Part shown: one piece after another, positions 40,800 to 48,268 of the stretch
How the letters are laid out: each line of letters opens with the position of its first letter
How positions within the stretch are numbered: position 1 is the stretch's first letter
Assembly: GCF_009760925.1 (NCBI RefSeq)
Contig: NZ_VRLV01000005.1
Span: 62,001-126,000 of the forward strand
DNA length: 64,000 bases
Origin: Nonomuraea typhae
Lineage (GTDB): Bacteria > Actinomycetota > Actinomycetes > Streptosporangiales > Streptosporangiaceae
Reading direction: 5' to 3'
The notes under the pieces: generated by a model
Seen by the model: only the letters and a program-made list of their open reading frames with translations
The model's database searches: none
What the model was told of the DNA's origin: nothing
Program-made: the position numbers and the translations under genes

Positions 40800-41360
40800 A
40801 TGAGCACCCGCACCTGGGACGGCCTGGACATCCCCGCCGCCGGCACCTACAAGCTCGACGTCGCCCACACCAACGTCGGCTTCACGGCCAAGCACATGAT
40901 GGTCAGCAAGGTACGCGGCCAGTTCACCGACTTCGACGGCTCCGTGACCATCGCGGACAACCCGCTGGAGTCCTCCGCCGAGCTCACCATCAAGGCCGAG
41001 AGCATCACCACGGGCCAGCCCGACCGCGACAACCACCTCCGCAGCGAAGACTTCCTCGCCGCCGAGAAGTTCCCCACCCTCACCTTCAAGACCACCCGGG
41101 TCACGGGGCACTCCGGCGACGAGTTCACGGTCGTGGGCGACCTGACCATCCGCGACGTGACCAAGGAGATCGAGCTCAAGGTCGAGTACAACGGCGCCGG
41201 CACCAACCCCTGGGGGCAGCAGCTCTGGGCGTTCAGCATCAGCGCCGAGTTCGACCGCGAGCAGTTCGGCCTCACCTGGAACCAGGCGCTGGAGGCGGGC
41301 GGCGTCCTGGTGGGCAAGAAGATCAAGATCGAGATCGAGGGCGAGGCGAATCCCGCGTAG
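40800..41360 (+). CDS. YceI-family lipid-binding-like protein
   Basis: The 186-aa protein is one YceI lipocalin-like barrel: AGTYKLDVAHTNVGFTAKHM, FDGSVTIADNPLESSAELTI, DNHLRSEDFLAAEKFPTLTFK and LTIRDVTKEIEL. Members bind isoprenoid quinone-type ligands. No signal peptide is seen, so it is probably cytosolic, as is common in actinomycetes. AAGGAG at 40787-40792 fixes the ATG. MarR control is likely. Confidence 0.92.
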   Translation: MSTRTWDGLDIPAAGTYKLDVAHTNVGFTAKHMMVSKVRGQFTDFDGSVTIADNPLESSAELTIKAESITTGQPDRDNHLRSEDFLAAEKFPTLTFKTTRVTGHSGDEFTVVGDLTIRDVTKEIELKVEYNGAGTNPWGQQLWAFSISAEFDREQFGLTWNQALEAGGVLVGKKIKIEIEGEANPA

Positions 41361-41379
41361 CCGGCGCTCGGTGCGTGCC

Positions 41380-41422
41380 CTGTCCACAGGTGTGGACAGG
41401 GTTATCCACAGGCGGTGGACAA
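41380..41422. promoter_or_regulatory. Cluster of four DnaA-box-like sequences
   Basis: CTGTCCACA (41380-41388), its complement TGTGGACAG (41391-41399), consensus TTATCCACA (41402-41410) and GGTGGACAA, the complement of TTGTCCACC (41414-41422), lie within 43 bp, about 70 bp upstream of tRNA-Ser(GCT). One is a perfect classical DnaA box. Function as a DnaA-binding or titration site is inferred. Confidence 0.6.
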
Positions 41423-41492
41423 CATGCCTCACGTAACCGCTTTGCTGCCTTGGCAGAAGGCCGGTACGCTGTCGGGAGCCAAGTGGCTACCG

Positions 41493-41582
41493 GGAGGCTT
41501 CGCCTAGTCAGGTCTATGGCGCCGCACTGCTAATGCGGTTTGGGTTTACCGCCCATCCGGGGTTCAAATCCCCGAGCCTCCG
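41493..41582 (+). tRNA. tRNA-Ser(GCT), attachment site of the integrated element
   Basis: The 90-nt class II tRNA starts GGAGGCTTCGCC, has anticodon loop CTGCTAA (GCT), a long variable arm, T-arm GGGGTTCAAATCCCC and the acceptor end AGCCTCC-G. CCA is not encoded. Its 3' 56 nt are part of the 58-bp repeat shared with 53667-53724, so the gene is kept intact by the element. Confidence 0.95.
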
Positions 41583-41584
41583 CA
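41527..41584. repeat. attL: 58-bp direct repeat (tRNA-Ser 3' end)
   Basis: This segment is identical to 53667-53724 at all 58 positions. It runs from the anticodon loop through the tRNA 3' end, the standard core for tRNA-targeting tyrosine integrases. Confidence 0.95.
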
Positions 41585-41590
41585 GTACAG

Positions 41591-41624
41591 AGGCCCTTCC
41601 TCGAACACCGAGGGAGGGCCTTTT
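41591..41624. terminator. Terminator after tRNA-Ser(GCT)
   Basis: AGGCCCT-TCCTCG, loop AACAC, CGAGGGA-GGGCCTTTT forms a strong stem with a T4 tail on the plus strand, 9 bp after the tRNA. It may also stop minus-strand transcripts leaving the int operon. Confidence 0.8.
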
Positions 41625-41641
41625 GATCTTCATGGCTGTCG

Positions 41642-41662
41642 TAGTTGCAGACCTAGTTGCAA
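41642..41662. promoter_or_regulatory. Putative integrase arm sites, left end
   Basis: TAGTTGCA occurs twice, 12 bp apart (41642 and 41654), overlapping the int stop codon. The same pair (19 of 21 positions) lies at 53562-53582 inside the other end, so the two flank the core in the circular form. Role inferred from position. Confidence 0.6.
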
Positions 41663-43005
41663 CTGTCTCCCCACAGGGCGGACGCGAGTCGTTCGCCGGC
41701 GTCGCGCATGAGCGGGCTTGCGACGTGGGTATAGCGCTCGGTCGTCGTCACGCGGGTGTGGCCGAGGACCTCTTGGACGACGCGGATGTGGACGCCTTGC
41801 TCTATCAGGAGGGTCGCCGCCGTGTGGCGGGCATCGTGGACCCGGACGTCTCTCACCTTCGCCTCCTTGAGGATGGCCTTCCAGGTCTTCCAGTCCTCTG
41901 TGCGTTCGACCGGCCCGCCGTACCTGGTCGGGAACACGAGATCCAGGTCGGTCCATCGGTCGCCGGCTATCTCACGTTCCTTGAGCTGCATGGCGTGGTG
42001 TTCGCGAAGCACGCCCAGGAGCGCGGCCGGGCACTGGAGGGTCAGCTTGCGCTTGCCCTTGCGTTGCCGGAACACGATGCCGCCGCCCTTGCGCAGAGGG
42101 CACTTGTCCGCGTGTGCTGCGCAATCCTTCTGGCATGGTCGCTTGTAGCAGGTATGACCCGACTGGGCGCAGTCCGGCTTGCAGGTCGAGCGGTGCTTGT
42201 GGATAGGGCAGCGCTTCTTGCAGGGGCGGCGGTGCCACTTCTCGCCGCACTTCTGCGGGTCGTCACAGCCGTGCAGCCATGGGCGCCGCTGCACCTGGAA
42301 CCAGGCCCGGATCTCTCCGGTCTCCAAATCAACGAACGACCAGCGCAGACCAAGAGCCTCACCCTGGCGAATGCCCAACGCCAGCGCCACGGACCAGCGC
42401 GCGCCGTTCCGCCTGGTCTTCGCGACGTCGAGGATGCGGCGCGCTTCCTCGCGCGACAGTGGCTCTATCTCACTCTCTTCCGCGGTCGGCGCGTCGAGAA
42501 GGGTCGCGACATTGCGCGTGATCTTGCCGCGCCTCAGGGCGAGCTTGAGCGCCCTGGAGAGGATGCGGTGGATCTTCAGCACGGTCGCCGGTGCCAGCCC
42601 GCGTTCCAGCATGATCGTGTACGCCTTGTCGAGGTGCTCGGCTTCGAGCCGGTTCAACCGGTGGCGACCTAGAAGCGGGACGATCCAGTGGCGGTTCTTC
42701 GATCGGTAGTCGTCCAGGGTGCGGGGCGCCATCTTGTTCGAGGCCACGAGGCGTTCGCAGATGACATCGAGGAACTCCCCCATCCACACGGCCAGCGTCG
42801 GGACCTTGCCGGACTTGGTTACCTGGCCGGTGTCGCGCTGAGTCTCCAACTCGGCGACCTTGCGAGTCACCTCAGGTTCGGACTTCGCCATCCGATGGCG
42901 GCGGTCGGGAGAGCCGTCAGGCTTCGTGCCTACTGTCACCCAGCCGTGCCAGTAACCGTCATTGCCGAAGTAGATCGAGGAACGGCCATCCGGCTTCTTG
43001 GCCAT
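41653..43005 (-). CDS. int: Tyrosine integrase with Cys-rich insertion
   Basis: The 450-aa phage-type integrase has an N-terminal arm/SAM-like domain (about 1-170) and a catalytic domain with R in LALGIRQGEALGLRW, HxxR in VHDARHTAATLL and H...Y in VLGHTRVTTTERYTH. Between the catalytic Arg and the C-terminal boxes lies an insertion of about 55 residues with ten cysteines, including CKKRC, CKPDC and CQKDC, likely zinc-binding. ATG 43005 has AAGGAGG 7 nt upstream and overlaps the xis stop by one base; a GTG at 43008 is also possible. It catalyses integration into tRNA-Ser. Confidence 0.96.
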   Translation of the reverse strand: MAKKPDGRSSIYFGNDGYWHGWVTVGTKPDGSPDRRHRMAKSEPEVTRKVAELETQRDTGQVTKSGKVPTLAVWMGEFLDVICERLVASNKMAPRTLDDYRSKNRHWIVPLLGRHRLNRLEAEHLDKAYTIMLERGLAPATVLKIHRILSRALKLALRRGKITRNVATLLDAPTAEESEIEPLSREEARRILDVAKTRRNGARWSVALALGIRQGEALGLRWSFVDLETGEIRAWFQVQRRPWLHGCDDPQKCGEKWHRRPCKKRCPIHKHRSTCKPDCAQSGHTCYKRPCQKDCAAHADKCPLRKGGGIVFRQRKGKRKLTLQCPAALLGVLREHHAMQLKEREIAGDRWTDLDLVFPTRYGGPVERTEDWKTWKAILKEAKVRDVRVHDARHTAATLLIEQGVHIRVVQEVLGHTRVTTTERYTHVASPLMRDAGERLASALWGDSCN

Positions 43006-43184
43006 CACGCGACCTCCTTGGATTCGAGGGACTCGGCGAACTCGATCAGCGCGTTCGCAGGGATGAGGCGGTAACCGTCGTGCTTGATCGAGCGCAGATC
43101 GCCGGAGCTAAGGAGGCGGAAGATCGCCGTCCGGCTCATGCCGAGGACGGCGGCGGCTTCCTTGGGGCGGTAGAAGAGCTTCAT
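43005..43184 (-). CDS. xis: Excisionase (HTH_17/MerR-like)
   Basis: The 59-aa protein, beginning MKLFYRPKEAAAVLGMSRTAIFRLLSS, is a winged-helix excisionase that redirects Int to excise the element. The ATG overlaps the rep stop by 4 bp, and its TGA shares a base with the int ATG. Length and position match AICE xis genes. Confidence 0.9.
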   Translation of the reverse strand: MKLFYRPKEAAAVLGMSRTAIFRLLSSGDLRSIKHDGYRLIPANALIEFAESLESKEVA

Positions 43185-44704
43185 GCCGCCTCCCCTTCGG
43201 TTGCCGAAAGTTCTGCTCGTTGTTGTTGGCGGCGGGCGATGCTGCGTAGCAGGCGCAGGCCGAGCGGGGGGAGGTCGGGGTCGCCGGGTTTGACCGGGCG
43301 CCAGATGTAGCGATGGGGGTCGCTGGGTTCATCGGGTTGACCGAGGGCCTCCAGTGCCCAGGTGCGGCGGTCCATTTTGTGGACGGTGAGGGTCTTGTTG
43401 GACCACTTGCGGGAGACCAGGACGCGGCGGCCGGCGTAGCCGAGGTGGTCGGGTTTGTGGGCCTTGGAGCGGCAGTGGCCGGGAAGCATCCCCTGCCGGG
43501 CGTTCTTGGGCTGGACGCCGTAGCGGAGCCAGTTGGGGCAGGTCGGTGAGCACGGTTCGTAGCGCAGGGCATCGACGAACCGGTCCACGTGGTCTTGCCG
43601 TCCCGCGAAGTCTTCACCGAGTGACTTCGTGAGGTATTTGGACAGATAGCGGATGCACTGGTCGGCGTCCGGGGTTCCGGACAGCACACCCTTGACGTCC
43701 ACCTGGTCGCCGAAGCGGATGACGTGCATGGGTTCGGCGCCCAGGTCGTCGAGTGCCTCGTCCCAGGTGGGCAGGTACTCGCCGGACTCGGGGTCGAGGT
43801 AACCGTCTTCCCAGACCGGCAGGTGGTCGCCGTCGAAGCGGACCTCATCAGCCTGTGGCCACCACACTTGGTGGTACGTCGCCGCGGCAATCTGCTTGAT
43901 CTCGGCGCGAGGCAGGGTTCCCCGGATGGCCATGTGCAGGTGCGGGGCCAGGCGCTTCTGTGGTTCGACAGCGGCGAAGTACTGGACGTCGTAGCCTGCC
44001 ACGCGCCGGAGGTTCTGAACGAAGCGGTCTACGAGCTTGGAGAAGTGCAACGCGTCGCGGGCCGCGCGCCGATACTCGTAGGCGTCCGGATCGACGGGAG
44101 CGCCGTTGCGAACCCTGCCGTAGGACGGGAGCGTCAGGGTGACGAACAGGGACGGCCGGTAGACGTTCCCGTCCGGCGCTTCGAAGGTACGGCCGAGCGT
44201 CGTCTTGACCATGCGGCGCTTGGGCAGGTCAGGGGCGTCCTGCCGCCGCTTCGTGGACCGAGATCGCTTCGGGGTCGTGCGGCCGAGGACTGAGCCGCGC
44301 GTGCCCGAGGCGGTGATCTCCGCGTCGAGGCCGTCGAGGATGGCGTCCAGGTCGGTGGTGTCTTGGTCGGCTTGGGCCGCCGCGTCGCGCTGAGCTTGCA
44401 TGTCGGCGCGGAACTCGACCAGCCAGCGCTGTTCTTCGGTTGTCTCACTCGTGACGGGCTCTTCAGCGAGGTGCCAGCCCTCGCGACACTGGGCCATCCG
44501 AAGGTGCCGGTTGCGCTTGGCACAAGGCGGGCACTTGCTTTCCAGCGAGGCGCCACATGGAACGTCGATGATCTCTTGCTTGCCGTTGCGGGTGTCGAGG
44601 CGCTTGAGGGCGATGGGGCGGATGCAGGCGCCATGGAGCTTGGCGACCTCTTCGGCCACTTCGCGGGCCAGAGGCTGAGTGATTCGCACAGGGCGTGGTG
44701 TCAT
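43181..44704 (-). CDS. RepSA-type HUH replication initiator
   Basis: The 507-aa protein contains the rolling-circle motifs: motif 1-like FVTLTLPSYG (about residue 190), HUH motif LAPHLHMAIRG (about 260) and motif 3 CIRYLSKYLTKSL with the nicking tyrosine (about 370). An N-terminal region with CPPCAKRNRHLRMAQC is a small zinc-binding module typical of RepSA proteins. It replicates the excised circle by rolling circle; the origin may lie within or near the gene but I cannot place it. ATGA overlaps exist at both ends. Confidence 0.93.
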   Translation of the reverse strand: MTPRPVRITQPLAREVAEEVAKLHGACIRPIALKRLDTRNGKQEIIDVPCGASLESKCPPCAKRNRHLRMAQCREGWHLAEEPVTSETTEEQRWLVEFRADMQAQRDAAAQADQDTTDLDAILDGLDAEITASGTRGSVLGRTTPKRSRSTKRRQDAPDLPKRRMVKTTLGRTFEAPDGNVYRPSLFVTLTLPSYGRVRNGAPVDPDAYEYRRAARDALHFSKLVDRFVQNLRRVAGYDVQYFAAVEPQKRLAPHLHMAIRGTLPRAEIKQIAAATYHQVWWPQADEVRFDGDHLPVWEDGYLDPESGEYLPTWDEALDDLGAEPMHVIRFGDQVDVKGVLSGTPDADQCIRYLSKYLTKSLGEDFAGRQDHVDRFVDALRYEPCSPTCPNWLRYGVQPKNARQGMLPGHCRSKAHKPDHLGYAGRRVLVSRKWSNKTLTVHKMDRRTWALEALGQPDEPSDPHRYIWRPVKPGDPDLPPLGLRLLRSIARRQQQRAELSATEGEAA

Positions 44705-44850
44705 ACGGGCCTCCCTTCGTCGAGGACGATGAGCGCGGCCTGACCGCATTCGCGGCACTCGACCAGTGCGCGGACGGGGTCGAGCCAGAGGGCGTTGAGC
44801 TGGCCGCAGCAGGCGCAGCGCAGGCCGTCGAGGAAGTGAGCGAGCGTCAT
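44701..44850 (-). CDS. 49-aa zinc-ribbon protein in the tra-rep junction
   Basis: The sequence MTLAHFLDGLRCACCGQL... carries two CxxC knuckles (CACC, CREC). It starts inside the tra stop (ATGA, 44847-44850) and ends inside the rep start (ATGA, 44701-44704). Strict coupling and high GC3 show that it is a real gene. Role in transfer or replication is unknown. Confidence 0.82.
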   Translation of the reverse strand: MTLAHFLDGLRCACCGQLNALWLDPVRALVECRECGQAALIVLDEGRPV

Positions 44851-46256
44851 TCGGCCTCACCGGCCATGGCGCGGATGTCGGCGTCGGAGACGAATGCAGC
44901 GCGGACGCGGATCGGGTCGGGGCTGGTCTCCAGGCGGACGTAGCCGATACCGGCGCCCAGCTCGGGGTTCGGGGAGATCTGGTCGGCCAGGGCGCCACGG
45001 TCGCGGGCACCGTCGCCCAAGACCATGTCCACCTGTTCGGACTCGTCGAGGCGCAGGGCGATCTTGTCGGGGAAGAGGTTGCGAACGTTCATGACCTCTT
45101 TGCGCGGGTCCTGGAGGGCGGCCATGACGCCGAATCCGACCGCGCGGCCTTGGGTCGTGAGGGTGGCCAGAGCGGCGGAGATACGCCGCTTGAGGTCTTT
45201 GTCCGCCTGGTAAGCGGTCAGGAACGCCACCTCGTCGACGAGCACCAGGACGAAGGGGTCAGCCACGGTCGGGACGTGGGAGCGCCGTTGACCGGCATAG
45301 CGGGTCGCGCGCTTCTGCATACGGTTGACCGCCTCATCGAGCAGGTCAGCGCACTCGGCGGGGTCGGCAGCGTAGCGGCCGTTGAAGATCTCGCGGCCGT
45401 AGGACAGCTCCATCAGCTTCGGGTCGAGCGCCCACAGTTCGACGAGCCCGGCTCGCATGGCCGGGAGTAAGCCACGGATCGTGGACCACAGGATCGAGCC
45501 CTTGCCGGCCCCGGTTGCGCCGGAGATCAAGACGTGAGTGCTGTGGACCTTGAGGAACCAGGGCCGCCCGTCCTCCTGTCTGCCGACCTCGATCGGACCG
45601 ACCGTGGGTTCTTCGGGGATGGGTACGGCGGGCAGCGGATCAACCAATGGATCGTGCCGGGGGAACGTGAGCAGCAGGCGTCCGCCTTTGATCGTGGACA
45701 CTCGGCACGTGCTTGCGCCGAAGCCCTGGGCGAGGTTGTCGGTACGGTCGGCCCAGTCCTTGACGGCCTGCCCGTTGAGCATGTGAACGGTGACCAGGTC
45801 GGCCCATGAGGTACAGGTGACCTTGCCGAGCCGGGGCAGGTAGTCGCGGCCGCGGATGTGCCTGCCAAGACCAGAGACGATCATCACCGGTTGCCAGTGG
45901 CGGCGGTAAATCCAGATCAGGCGCCACCAGGCCAGCAGCCGCCAGCCGATCCAGTGGGCGAACGTGGATCGGTCGATCAGGCTCCAGGTGAGCAGTCCTA
46001 CCGGGATCGGGGTGACGAGCAGTACGGCGGTGCGCCAGCCGTACAGGAACCACAGCACGGCAGGCACGACGACGGTGAGGACCGCGATGGGGTGACGCCA
46101 CGTCGTGCGGATGAGGCTGGAGAGAGCACGCCAGCCGAAGACGATGAAGGTGATGATCGCGGGGGTTTTGACGACGGCCGGTTGGAAGACGACGGCCGTG
46201 TCCGGGGTCGTGGAGACGATGCGATGCGGCTCTTCGCCGGGCATCTTCTTGAACAT
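44847..46256 (-). CDS. FtsK/SpoIIIE-like DNA translocase TraSA
   Basis: The 469-aa protein has three N-terminal transmembrane segments (about residues 30-125), then a RecA-like motor with Walker A GATGAGKGS (about 248) and Walker B FVLVLVDEVAFL (about 345), and a C-terminal end without a separate gamma domain. AICE Tra proteins move double-stranded DNA between hyphae and are sufficient for conjugation. ATG 46256 is the first gene after an 85-bp gap, with GGAAGGA upstream. Confidence 0.94.
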   Translation of the reverse strand: MFKKMPGEEPHRIVSTTPDTAVVFQPAVVKTPAIITFIVFGWRALSSLIRTTWRHPIAVLTVVVPAVLWFLYGWRTAVLLVTPIPVGLLTWSLIDRSTFAHWIGWRLLAWWRLIWIYRRHWQPVMIVSGLGRHIRGRDYLPRLGKVTCTSWADLVTVHMLNGQAVKDWADRTDNLAQGFGASTCRVSTIKGGRLLLTFPRHDPLVDPLPAVPIPEEPTVGPIEVGRQEDGRPWFLKVHSTHVLISGATGAGKGSILWSTIRGLLPAMRAGLVELWALDPKLMELSYGREIFNGRYAADPAECADLLDEAVNRMQKRATRYAGQRRSHVPTVADPFVLVLVDEVAFLTAYQADKDLKRRISAALATLTTQGRAVGFGVMAALQDPRKEVMNVRNLFPDKIALRLDESEQVDMVLGDGARDRGALADQISPNPELGAGIGYVRLETSPDPIRVRAAFVSDADIRAMAGEAE

Positions 46257-46341
46257 TAGAGTGGAGTCCTTCCAGACATTCGCGTGTAGGGGAGATCAAG
46301 GGGCCGCCGGAAGTTGCCGCTTCCAGCGGCCCCGCCGTACA

Positions 46342-46638
46342 TCAGGCAGCCGCGGTGGCCTGCTCGGCGTGCAGGCGCTCGCAGTCGGCGAGGTACCGAG
46401 ACGCGGCCTCGAAGAGGGTGCGGGCGGTCGTCACGTCGGCGTCACTGACGGGACCGGCGCCGGTGGTCGAGACGGAGACGCTCGCCTTGCCGCACGACAT
46501 GTGGAGCAGCGGCTGGCGGTCGGCGAGCACCGTCGCGCGGATCCACATCTCGGCGTCGTGGAACGAGACGGCGACAAACGGGTCCTCTTTCGGTGTGAGG
46601 GCCACGCTGATGTAGGTGTACGGGGCGTGGTCGGTCAT
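46342..46638 (-). CDS. AICE small protein (98 aa)
   Basis: Not recognised as a family. It has strands with SVALTPKEDPFVAVSFHDAEMWI and a helical C-terminus ending EQATAAA. It starts in the stop of the upstream small gene (ATGA). Small conserved genes between pra and tra are usual in AICEs. Confidence 0.75.
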   Translation of the reverse strand: MTDHAPYTYISVALTPKEDPFVAVSFHDAEMWIRATVLADRQPLLHMSCGKASVSVSTTGAGPVSDADVTTARTLFEAASRYLADCERLHAEQATAAA

Positions 46639-46892
46639 GCTGCTACTCCTCTGCGGTAGGCGCGTTCGACGGCTCGGGCGAAGTCGTGGGTCTGGGCGGC
46701 GAGCTGGCGGGCGAACTCGACGTCGGCGACCGTGACGCGGGCGGGGGAAGACGTGGTGATCTGGACCTGGACCAGACCGAAGGCCAGCCCGAGGACCGGG
46801 GTTCGTAGCGGGTAGACATGGTTCTGGGCGGTCGCGCCATCACGGGTGTTGAGAGTGATCACGCTCGTCGGGTGAGCCTGCCGCCTGCTCAT
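46635..46892 (-). CDS. AICE small protein (85 aa)
   Basis: Not recognised. It contains VYPLRTPVLGLAFGLVQVQI and a helical end with DFARAVERAYRRG. It is coupled to pra and to the next gene by 4-bp overlaps. It may be distantly paralogous to its 98-aa neighbour: both pair a strand-rich N-terminus with a helix. Confidence 0.75.
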   Translation of the reverse strand: MSRRQAHPTSVITLNTRDGATAQNHVYPLRTPVLGLAFGLVQVQITTSSPARVTVADVEFARQLAAQTHDFARAVERAYRRGVAA

Positions 46893-47296
46893 GCCGCGTC
46901 CTTGGCGACCGGCTTGTGCGCGGTGCGGGGGGCGTGCATCTCGCGGACCTTGATCGAGTACGCCAGTCGGCCGCTCCCGTTCACGTACGGCGTGGCGGTG
47001 ACGTGGTCGAACTCAACCGGCGTGAACGGCAGCCCCGGCATCGGGGGCGGGGGAACCGGCTGGACCGGGCTGAGGATTTTGACCGACACGGTCTTCTGCG
47101 TGGCCTTGACCGTGGGGTCGGCGTCCATCACCGAGACCTGCCAGACCAGCTCGCGGGTCTGCTTGTCGCGAGCCTGGACGAACCGGCCGCTGGTCGAGGC
47201 GTCGAAGTCCTTGACGGGCTCGACTTCGCCCACAATGTAGCAACCGTGTGGGAAGACCATGCTGAACGTGACCGGGATGGGTCCTTGAAGTGCCAT
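46889..47296 (-). CDS. Pra-like activator of replication, integration and excision
   Basis: The 135-aa protein contains IPVTFSMVFPHGCYIVGEVEPVKDF, VQARDKQTRELVWQVSVMDADP and PFTPVEFDHVTATPYVN, segments typical of Pra proteins of pSAM2-type elements. In pSAM2, Pra switches on the int-xis-rep genes. It is first in the core operon, preceded by three GTCTA-N6-TAGAC palindromes. Confidence 0.88.
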   Translation of the reverse strand: MALQGPIPVTFSMVFPHGCYIVGEVEPVKDFDASTSGRFVQARDKQTRELVWQVSVMDADPTVKATQKTVSVKILSPVQPVPPPPMPGLPFTPVEFDHVTATPYVNGSGRLAYSIKVREMHAPRTAHKPVAKDAA

Positions 47297-47314
47297 GGTG
47301 GCCTCACCTCCTCC

Positions 47315-47418
47315 GTCTACCCCTCTAGACAGTTGCGGCCGTTCCGCGAAAGCGAGGTGTCTAGGGGGCTGTACAAGAAAGATAGCTCCATCATGCCCGA
47401 CTGTCTAGGGGGGTAAAC
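47315..47418. promoter_or_regulatory. Three operators GTCTA-N6-TAGAC upstream of pra, spaced exactly 44 bp
   Basis: Sites are 47315-47330 (GTCTA-CCCCTC-TAGAC, perfect dyad), 47359-47374 (GTCTA-GGGGGC-TGTAC) and 47403-47418 (GTCTA-GGGGGG-TAAAC). Start-to-start spacing is 44 bp twice, about four helical turns, placing all sites on one face. They cover the promoter region of the core operon. Confidence 0.8.
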
Positions 47419-47451
47419 ACCGGGCTTTCGAAATCGTTCGAACGGAACGAT

Positions 47452-48264
47452 TCAGGGGATGCAGTAGGCCGCAGTCGCGTCGTCGAAAGCCTTGCCGCGC
47501 GGCCAACGCGCTCCTTGCGGATCGGAGCGCTCGGCCTCTCGAACCTGTCTGATCAAGGCGTTCGGCCCATCATGGGCGAGCATGTCGAGGGTCTGGCGCC
47601 AGGTGGCCAGGGCGAAGCGGTCGACCGGGCGGGATGCACCGTCGCTGAGGAGTGCCGCCGCGTGGACCTTGTCAGCCGGGAGGCTTCCGGTGAGGGCCTG
47701 GTCTGCGGCGTGTGGGTCGGCAGCCGCTACCCAGAAGCCGCCGTCGCGGTTGCGGTAGGAGCGCAAGGTCTCGACGTAGCGGCGATGCGCAGCGGTGTGT
47801 TCGGGGGTGCCGGAGGGGAGCGCGTCCATCTCGGCGCGGTGGAGGGCGCCGACTTGGGCTTCGCGGTCGTCGCAGATGACCATGGGCTGTGGGCCGGTGT
47901 CGAGGACGAGTACCGAGTCGGCCAGGACGAGCCATTCCACGGCTTGGTTTGCCTGCCTGAGCATGACGACCGTCGCCGACGGAGAGCCTGGATGGGACAA
48001 GTCGCACGTCCCGTCGTGCATCGACGCAACCGTCTTGATGCCCTCGCCTAGCAGTTGGGCCAGGGTGCCGGCGCTTTGCGTCATCGCGGCGAGGAGAGTC
48101 GAGCCGAGCGTGCGGGAGTACCAGGCGACGCCGTGGGAGCAGCCGGCGTCGGAGCCGGGCGGGGTGCCCGCGCCATCGAGGAGAACCGCAGCTTCCGGGG
48201 TCGCGCCGACGAAGTCTTCGTTCGGGCGTCCTGGGGCGGCTTCGGTGGCGAAGGTGACCCGCAC
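47452..48264 (-). CDS. PP2C-like protein phosphatase domain protein
   Basis: The 270-aa protein shows PP2C-type acidic motifs: RPNEDFVG near the N-terminus, AVLLDGAG (about 35), AALLSDGASRPVDR (about 210) and DDATAAYCIP at the end. These would coordinate Mn/Mg for Ser/Thr phosphatase activity. GTG 48264 is favoured because GAGGAG lies 10 nt upstream and the sequence before it is not family-like. It lies 4 bp downstream of the HTH-protein gene. A broken copy lies at 53946-54640, outside the element. Confidence 0.78.
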   Translation of the reverse strand: MRVTFATEAAPGRPNEDFVGATPEAAVLLDGAGTPPGSDAGCSHGVAWYSRTLGSTLLAAMTQSAGTLAQLLGEGIKTVASMHDGTCDLSHPGSPSATVVMLRQANQAVEWLVLADSVLVLDTGPQPMVICDDREAQVGALHRAEMDALPSGTPEHTAAHRRYVETLRSYRNRDGGFWVAAADPHAADQALTGSLPADKVHAAALLSDGASRPVDRFALATWRQTLDMLAHDGPNALIRQVREAERSDPQGARWPRGKAFDDATAAYCIP

Positions 48265-48268
48265 CGGT

